From assembly GCF_000425065.1 (NCBI RefSeq), contig NZ_AULB01000009.1, positions 310,001 to 374,000 of the forward strand: a stretch of 64,000 nucleotides of DNA. The letters are read 5' to 3'. This document shows, one piece after another, positions 59,183-64,000 of this stretch (the stretch's first letter is position 1; every line of letters starts with the position of its first letter). The position numbers and the translations under genes are program-made. This stretch comes from Actinomadura rifamycini DSM 43936. Its GTDB lineage: Bacteria > Actinomycetota > Actinomycetes > Streptosporangiales > Streptosporangiaceae. Below the pieces are notes generated by a model that was not told where the DNA came from, did not search any database, and saw only the letters and a program-made list of their open reading frames with translations.

Positions 59183-59935
59183 ATGTCGTCCGATGACAGT
59201 TTTCTCCGGCGCGTCGTCGCGGTGCTGACCGCGTTCCGCGCGGACGACGACGGACTCGGCGCCGCGGAGCTGGCCCGCCGCAGCGGCCTGCCCAAGTCGA
59301 CGGCGCACCGCATCGCCCTCGACCTGGTCGAGGCCGGGCTGCTCGAACGGCAGGGCTCCCGGGTGCGGCTCGGGCTGCGGCTGTTCGAGATCGGGCAGCG
59401 GGTGCCGCGCCAGCGGGTGCTGCGCGACGCCGCCGTCCCGTACATGTCGGACCTGCGGGAGGCGACCCGGCAGACCGTCCACCTCGCGGTGCTGGAGGGC
59501 GCGGAGGTCGTCTACGTGGAGATCCTCGGCTCCCCGGGCGGCCCGCCGATGCCGTCCCAGGTCGGCGGCCGGCTCCCCGCGCACGTCACCGGGGTCGGCA
59601 AGGCGATCCTGGCGTTCTCCCCGCCGGAGGTCGTCCGGGCGGTCATGGACGCCGGGCTGGTCCGCGCCACCGGACGCAGCGTCACGGCGCCCGGCCTGCT
59701 CGCCCGGGAGCTCGAGACGATCCGCGCGGAGGGCGTCGCCTACGACCGCGAGGAGTCCGGCAACGGCATCGTGTGCGCCGCCAGCCCGGTCCTCGGCCCG
59801 GACGGCGAGGCGCTCGGCGCCCTGTCGGTGTCCGGCTGGTCCACCGGGATGCGGCTCGCCGCCGTCGCCCCGGCCGTCCACACCGCCGCGCTCACCCTCT
59901 CCCGCACCCTGGGCCGGCCCCGGACCCGCCGCTGA
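59183..59935 (+). CDS. IclR-family regulator, probably of operon 3
   Basis: A 250-residue IclR protein. The winged helix includes LGAAELARRSGLPKSTAHRIALDLVEAGLLER (residues 25-56). The ligand domain has TRQTVHLAVLEGAEVVYVEI, LPAHVTGVGKAILAF and YDREESGNGIVCAASPVL. It is divergent from the hydratase-dehydrogenase-aldolase operon with a perfect inverted repeat between. That the lower pathway has its own regulator suggests it may serve more than one upper pathway. Confidence 0.88.
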   Translation: MSSDDSFLRRVVAVLTAFRADDDGLGAAELARRSGLPKSTAHRIALDLVEAGLLERQGSRVRLGLRLFEIGQRVPRQRVLRDAAVPYMSDLREATRQTVHLAVLEGAEVVYVEILGSPGGPPMPSQVGGRLPAHVTGVGKAILAFSPPEVVRAVMDAGLVRATGRSVTAPGLLARELETIRAEGVAYDREESGNGIVCAASPVLGPDGEALGALSVSGWSTGMRLAAVAPAVHTAALTLSRTLGRPRTRR

Positions 59936-59958
59936 ACGGGCCGCCCGCGCGCCCTCCG

Positions 59959-62820
59959 CTAGTCCGGCAGGTGGCGGGCGAGGAGCTGGGCGAGGTGCTC
60001 GCCCGTCCGCCCGGCGAGGAAGTCGAGCTGCGTGCGGCAGCTGAACCCGTCGGCGAGGACGACGTCGCCGTCCGCCGCGTCGCGGACGGCGGGCACCAGC
60101 CGGTGCTCGGCGACGGCGACCGACACGTCGTGGTGGCCCTCCTCGACGCCGAAGTTCCCGGCGAGCCCGCAGCAGCCGCCGATCCCGCGCACGTCGGCGC
60201 CCGCGTCCCGCAGCAGCGCCGCGTCCGGCCGCCAGCCCATGACGGCGTGGTGGTGGCAGTGCGGCTGGGCGACGCCGGACACGCCCGACAGGTCGGGCGG
60301 CGTCCAGCCGTCGGTCTCGGCGAGCAGCTCGGCGAGGGTGCGGGTCGCGGCGGCCACCTCCCGGGCGGCGGCCGCGTCCACCCCGGCCAGCAGCTCCTCG
60401 GCGTCCGCGCGGAGCACGCCGGTGCACGACGGCTCCATCCCGACGACCTTCGCGCCGCGCCGGACGTGCGGCAGCAGCGCGCGGACGGTGCGGCGAGCCT
60501 TGGCGCGCGCCCCGTCGAGCTGCCCGGTGGAGATCCACGTGATGCCGCAGCACACCGGCCGCTCGGTCACGGTGACGCGGTACCCGGCGTCCTCCAGCAC
60601 CCGCACGGTCGCCTTCCCGACGTCGGGCGAGAACGCGTCGGTGAAGGTGTCCACGAACAGGACGACGTCGCCGCGGCGGCCCTCCGGGGAGGTGTGCGAG
60701 GAGAACCAGCGGCGGAACGTGACCGGGGCGAACTCCGGCAGCGACCGGCGCCGGTCGATCCCGGCGGCCCACGCGACGAGGGGCCGCAGCGCCCTCGACC
60801 GCATCGCGGCGTTCGCGGGACGGATCGCCGCGGGGGCGCGCGCGGCCAGGCGCGTCCACCGCGGCAGCCACCCGAGCGCGTAGTGCGCGCGCGGGCGGAT
60901 CCTGCGGCGGTACCGCTGGTGCAGGGCCTCCGCCTTGTAGGAGGCCATGTCGATCCCGGTCGGGCAGTCGGACGCGCACCCCTTGCAGGACAGGCACAGG
61001 TCCAGAACCTCGTGCAGCGCCTCGGAGCGCCACCCGTCCGGCCCGAGCTTCCCGGACACGACCTCCTGCAGCACCCGCGCCCGCGCCCGCGTGGAGTCTT
61101 TCTCCTCCCGGGTCGCGACATAGGACGGGCACATCACACCGCCCGCGCCCGTGTTGTCGGCCCTGCACTTGCCGATGCCGGTGCAGCGGTGGACGGCCCG
61201 CGACAGGTCGCCGCGGTCGTCCCGGTAGGCCAGCCCGAGCGGCAGCTCCCGCCGCGTCGCCCGCGGCACCCGCGCGGCCCGCAGGTCGGCGTCGACCGGC
61301 GCGGGGCGCACGATGATCCCCGGGTTGAGGACGCCGTCCGGGTCGAACAGGTCCTTGACGTCCGCGCACAGCGCCAGGGCGTCGCCCGAGTACATGTGGG
61401 GGAGCAGTTCGCCGCGCGCCCGCCCGTCCCCGTGCTCCCCGGACATCGTGCCGCCGTGCCGGGCGGCCAGCGCGGCGGCGTCGTGCAGGAAGTCGCGGAA
61501 CACCCGCGTCCCGCCGGACCGGCCGAACGGGAAGTCGATGCGCACGTGCACGCAGCCGTCGCCGAAGTGCCCGTACGGCACGCCCGCCAGCCCGTGCTCG
61601 CCGAGCAGCGCCTCGAACTCCCGCAGGTAGGCGCCCAGCCGCTCCGGCGGGACGGCCGCGTCCTCCCAGCCCGCGTGCGCCTGCTCCCCGTCCGGCGTGC
61701 GGGCGACCAGCCCCGAGCCGTCCTCGCGGATCCGCCACAGGGCGTCCGCCAGCGCCATGTCCTCGACCGCCATCGAGCCGGTGCAGGCGGCGTCGGCGAC
61801 GACCCGCGCCGCCGTGTCCCGCAGGGCGCCCGCGTCCGGCCCGGCGAGCTCCACCAGCAGCCACCCCGAGCCCTTCGGCAGCTCGGGGACGGCGCCGGGC
61901 CCGCGCCGCTCCGCCACCACGCCCGTGATCCGCGAGTCCAGGCCCTCGCACGCGACCGGCCCGTGCGGCAGGATCCCCGGGACGGCGTCGGCGGCCTCGG
62001 CCATCGACCCGTACCCCAGCACGACCAGCAGCCGGTGCGCCGGCTCCCGCACCATCCGCAGCCGCGCCGCCAGGGTCAGCGCGAGGGTCCCCTCGCTGCC
62101 GACCAGGGCGCGCGCCACGTCGAACCGCCGCTCCGGCAGCAGATGCTCCAGCGAGTACGCCGACACCTGCCGCCCGAACCGCCCGAACTCCGTCCGGATC
62201 AGCGCCAGGCGGTCGGCGGTGAGGGACCGCAGCCGCTCCAGCAGCGGGCTCCGCAGGTCCCCGGCCGCCGCGCCGCCCGGCACGTCGCCGATCCGCAGCC
62301 GCTCGCCGGTCCCCGCCACGACGTCGAGCCCGAGCACGTTGTCGCTGGTGCGGCCGTAGCCCAGCGCGCGCGACCCGCACGCGTTGTTGCCGATCATCCC
62401 GCCCAGCGTCGCCCGCGTCCGCGTCGACGGGTCCGGCCCGAACCGCAGCCCGTGCGCGCCCGCGATCTCGTGCAGCCGCGCCTGGACGATGCCGGGTTCG
62501 ACCAGCGCCGTCCCCGCGTCCGGGTCGACCTCCAGCACCCGGTTCAGATGCCGGGAGACGTCCGCGACGACGCCCGGCCCGACCGCGTTGCCCGCGATCG
62601 ACGTGCCGCCGCCGCGCATCGTCAGCGGCACCCCGAACTCCCGGCACACCGCCAGCGCCGCAGGCAGCTCGCCGGTCTCGCGGGGGGTCACCACCACCTG
62701 CGGCGGCACCCGGTACAGGGACGCGTCGGACGAGTACATCGCGCGGGCGAGCGCCGAGTCGTCCACCCCGGACACCCCGGCCCGCCGCAACGCCGCCGCC
62801 AGGTCACGCTGAGCAGTCAA
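59959..62820 (-). CDS. FAD-linked D-2-hydroxyacid/D-lactate dehydrogenase fused to Fe-S/CCG domains
   Basis: A 953-residue fusion. An FAD-binding PCMH domain lies at about 40-260 (TMRGGGTSIAGNAVGPGVV, GLRFGPDPSTRTRATLGGMIGNNACGS), then an FAD-oxidase C domain (GHFGDGCVHVRIDFPF, GTMSGEHGDGRARGELL). Next comes a ferredoxin-like part with CTGIGKC, MCPSY and CLSCKGCASDCPTG. It ends with two CCG domains (PVCCGITW, GGCCGLAGNFG). Such enzymes oxidise D-2-hydroxyacids and feed the quinone pool. The only plausible start is TTG 62820, with GGGAGG 11 bases upstream. It is convergent with the IclR gene. Confidence 0.9.
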   Translation of the reverse strand: MTAQRDLAAALRRAGVSGVDDSALARAMYSSDASLYRVPPQVVVTPRETGELPAALAVCREFGVPLTMRGGGTSIAGNAVGPGVVADVSRHLNRVLEVDPDAGTALVEPGIVQARLHEIAGAHGLRFGPDPSTRTRATLGGMIGNNACGSRALGYGRTSDNVLGLDVVAGTGERLRIGDVPGGAAAGDLRSPLLERLRSLTADRLALIRTEFGRFGRQVSAYSLEHLLPERRFDVARALVGSEGTLALTLAARLRMVREPAHRLLVVLGYGSMAEAADAVPGILPHGPVACEGLDSRITGVVAERRGPGAVPELPKGSGWLLVELAGPDAGALRDTAARVVADAACTGSMAVEDMALADALWRIREDGSGLVARTPDGEQAHAGWEDAAVPPERLGAYLREFEALLGEHGLAGVPYGHFGDGCVHVRIDFPFGRSGGTRVFRDFLHDAAALAARHGGTMSGEHGDGRARGELLPHMYSGDALALCADVKDLFDPDGVLNPGIIVRPAPVDADLRAARVPRATRRELPLGLAYRDDRGDLSRAVHRCTGIGKCRADNTGAGGVMCPSYVATREEKDSTRARARVLQEVVSGKLGPDGWRSEALHEVLDLCLSCKGCASDCPTGIDMASYKAEALHQRYRRRIRPRAHYALGWLPRWTRLAARAPAAIRPANAAMRSRALRPLVAWAAGIDRRRSLPEFAPVTFRRWFSSHTSPEGRRGDVVLFVDTFTDAFSPDVGKATVRVLEDAGYRVTVTERPVCCGITWISTGQLDGARAKARRTVRALLPHVRRGAKVVGMEPSCTGVLRADAEELLAGVDAAAAREVAAATRTLAELLAETDGWTPPDLSGVSGVAQPHCHHHAVMGWRPDAALLRDAGADVRGIGGCCGLAGNFGVEEGHHDVSVAVAEHRLVPAVRDAADGDVVLADGFSCRTQLDFLAGRTGEHLAQLLARHLPD

Positions 62821-62986
62821 TGTCGGTCCCGCCTCCCGTTCCGGGTCGCCCCGTGCCTGCACGTCCTGCGGAAACGGTATCGCCGCGGGGGGCGGTCGTT
62901 TCCAGCCGCGCCGGGAAGATCTTCCTTCGTTCCGGGGGCGGGCCCGGGCGGCCCCGGTGCGGGGACGGCCCGCTCCCGCGACGGGG

Positions 62987-63016
62987 GCGCTCCCACCCCG
63001 CCGGGGATGGGAGCGC
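62987..63016 (-). terminator. hairpin terminator after the flavohemoglobin gene
   Basis: GCGCTCCC (62987-62994) and GGGAGCGC (63009-63016) pair perfectly. Inside, A-CCCC and GGGG-(A)-T extend the stem with one bulged A around a GCC loop. It lies 16 bp past the flavohemoglobin stop. Confidence 0.6.
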
Positions 63017-63032
63017 AAGGTGCCGATCCGGC

Positions 63033-64000
63033 TCAGCGGATCCAGAGGTCGGGACCGAACACCTCGTAGTGGACGCGCTCGTCCGAGACGCCCGCGTCCA
63101 GCAGGCCGCGCCGCGTCTCCCGCAGGAACGGCAGCGGCCCGCACATGAACACCCGGGCCTTCGGCGGCAGGTCGAGCGCGGCGACGTCGAGCAGCCCCTC
63201 CCGGACGTCGGCGTCGGCGGCGGCGTCGCCGGGCTCCTCGTACCAGGTGACCTGCCGGAACCCGGGGATCCTGCGGCCCGCGTCCGCGATCTGCGCGCGC
63301 AGCGCGTGCGCGCCGGGGGAGCGGTCGGCGTGGACGGCCAGCACGGGCCGGCCGGTGCCGGCGTCCGCGAGCCGGTCGATCATCGCGGCGGCGGGGGTGA
63401 TGCCGATGCCCGCGCTGATCAGGACGAGCGGGTCCTGCTCGTCCGGCAGGACGACGTCGCCGAACGGCGCCGACACCTCCAGCTCGGTCCCCGGCACCGC
63501 GTGCTCGAACAGGTGCGTCGACACGGCGCCGTCGGGGGCGCCGTCCGTCCCGCGCACCCGGCGGAGCGTGATCTGCGCGGTGCCGTCGGCGGTCGCGCGC
63601 GAGAGCGTGTACTGGCGCGGCTGCCGCAGCCCGTCCGGCAGGGTGACGGCGACGCTCACGTACTGGCCCGGCAGGTGGGCGGGGGCGGGGCCGCCGTCGG
63701 CGGGCGCCAGCACGAGCGAGATCACGTCCCGCGCCTCGTCCCGCCGCTCCACGACCCGCCACGTCCGGTACGGCGCCGCCGGGTCGCAGGCCGCCTCCTG
63801 GTAGAGCCGCGCCTCCTCGGCGATCAGCAGCGTCGCGAACAGCCAGTACACCTCCGACCAGGCCGCGTGCACCTCCGGTGTGACCGCGTCGCCGAGCACC
63901 TCCGCCACCGCCTCGAGCAGGTGGCGCCCGACGATCGTGTACTGCTCCGGCCGGATGCCCAGCGAGGCGTGCTTGTGCGCGATGCGCGACATGATCTGCT
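63033..64000 (-). CDS. flavohemoglobin (NO dioxygenase-like), 5'-truncated by window edge
   Basis: About 322 residues of a flavohemoglobin; the frame stays open to the last base of the window. The visible globin part starts just before the proximal-heme segment (RIAHKHASLGIRPEQYTIVG). It continues with AWSEVYWLFATLLIAEEARLYQEA, then an FAD domain (LPGQYVSVAV, RQYTLSRA) and a NAD domain (VLISAGIGITPAAAMIDRL, FMCGPLPFLRETRRGL, ending YEVFGPDLW). It detoxifies nitric oxide to nitrate using NAD(P)H and oxygen. The C-terminus is complete. Confidence 0.92.
   Translation of the reverse strand, partial: QIMSRIAHKHASLGIRPEQYTIVGRHLLEAVAEVLGDAVTPEVHAAWSEVYWLFATLLIAEEARLYQEAACDPAAPYRTWRVVERRDEARDVISLVLAPADGGPAPAHLPGQYVSVAVTLPDGLRQPRQYTLSRATADGTAQITLRRVRGTDGAPDGAVSTHLFEHAVPGTELEVSAPFGDVVLPDEQDPLVLISAGIGITPAAAMIDRLADAGTGRPVLAVHADRSPGAHALRAQIADAGRRIPGFRQVTWYEEPGDAAADADVREGLLDVAALDLPPKARVFMCGPLPFLRETRRGLLDAGVSDERVHYEVFGPDLWIR

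Noticed and set aside
1-64000. CRISPR arrays, tRNA/rRNA genes, insertion sequences, attachment sites or prophage
   Set aside because: None recognised on either strand by eye. The only tandem repeats are the 15-bp coding repeat at 51313 and the short one at 23004, neither of which looks like a CRISPR.

Overview
This is a high-GC (roughly 70-75%, judged by eye), tightly packed actinomycete chromosomal segment. A complete mycofactocin locus, F420-type oxidoreductases, a SARP-type BTAD regulator, a PorA-like (DUF3068) protein and many SDR, TetR and IclR genes point to a filamentous actinomycete. A Thermomonosporaceae/Streptosporangiales relative is my inference; no rRNA or other marker is present to prove it. 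I saw no tRNA, rRNA, CRISPR array, IS element or phage gene. Almost all of the window is coding. The only gap above 300 bp without a gene is 18218-18744.

Layout. (1) 1-9.5 kb: the end of an S33-like hydrolase, then the mycofactocin locus: a mycofactocin-coupled SDR, mftF-E-D-C-B-A on the minus strand, mftG on the plus strand and mftR. A palindromic motif is shared by the mftA and SDR promoters. (2) 9.6-18.2 kb: a two-gene FluC/CrcB fluoride channel operon, an amino-acid-oxidase-like flavoprotein, three SDRs, a deazaflavin-dependent reductase, and a P450 / F420-LLM oxidoreductase / phosphotransferase operon. (3) 18.7-23 kb: mostly membrane or poorly characterised genes. (4) 23-29.4 kb: an IclR-catJ-catI operon (3-oxoadipate CoA-transferase) with a three-repeat operator, divergent from an L-2-hydroxyglutarate oxidase gene; then a dienelactone-hydrolase-like gene, rtcB and archease. 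(5) 29.4-41.8 kb: an NTF2-like protein, the SARP regulator with its own direct-repeat promoter, a haloacetate-dehalogenase-like hydrolase, a BCCT transporter, an SMI1/KNR4 gene broken by an in-frame TGA, a HAD phosphatase, a large PcfJ-domain protein, a quinone oxidoreductase and a SpoIIE-type phosphatase.

(6) 41.9-59.9 kb is the most interesting part, a three-operon catabolic island. Operon 1 (42.6-46.3 kb) encodes an HsaA-like flavin monooxygenase, an extradiol dioxygenase, a meta-cleavage hydrolase and a flavin reductase. Operon 2 (46.4-56.3 kb) has nine genes. It starts with a second, equal-length HsaA-like oxygenase and continues with a PEP-mutase/isocitrate-lyase-family lyase, three fumarate-reductase-type flavoproteins, an SDR, an isochorismatase-like protein and a racemase-like protein that both lack the family's catalytic cysteines, and a Tat-exported metallo-beta-lactamase-fold protein. 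A near-identical 16-bp TetR-type operator precedes both operons. Operon 3 (56.3-59.1 kb, minus strand) encodes hydratase, acylating aldehyde dehydrogenase and aldolase, and is divergent from an IclR gene. Together these would hydroxylate a phenol, cut the ring by meta-cleavage and yield pyruvate plus acyl-CoA. Operon 2 probably handles a substrate-specific side chain or cleavage product that I cannot identify.

(7) 59.9-64 kb: a large FAD/Fe-S D-2-hydroxyacid dehydrogenase and a flavohemoglobin cut by the window edge.
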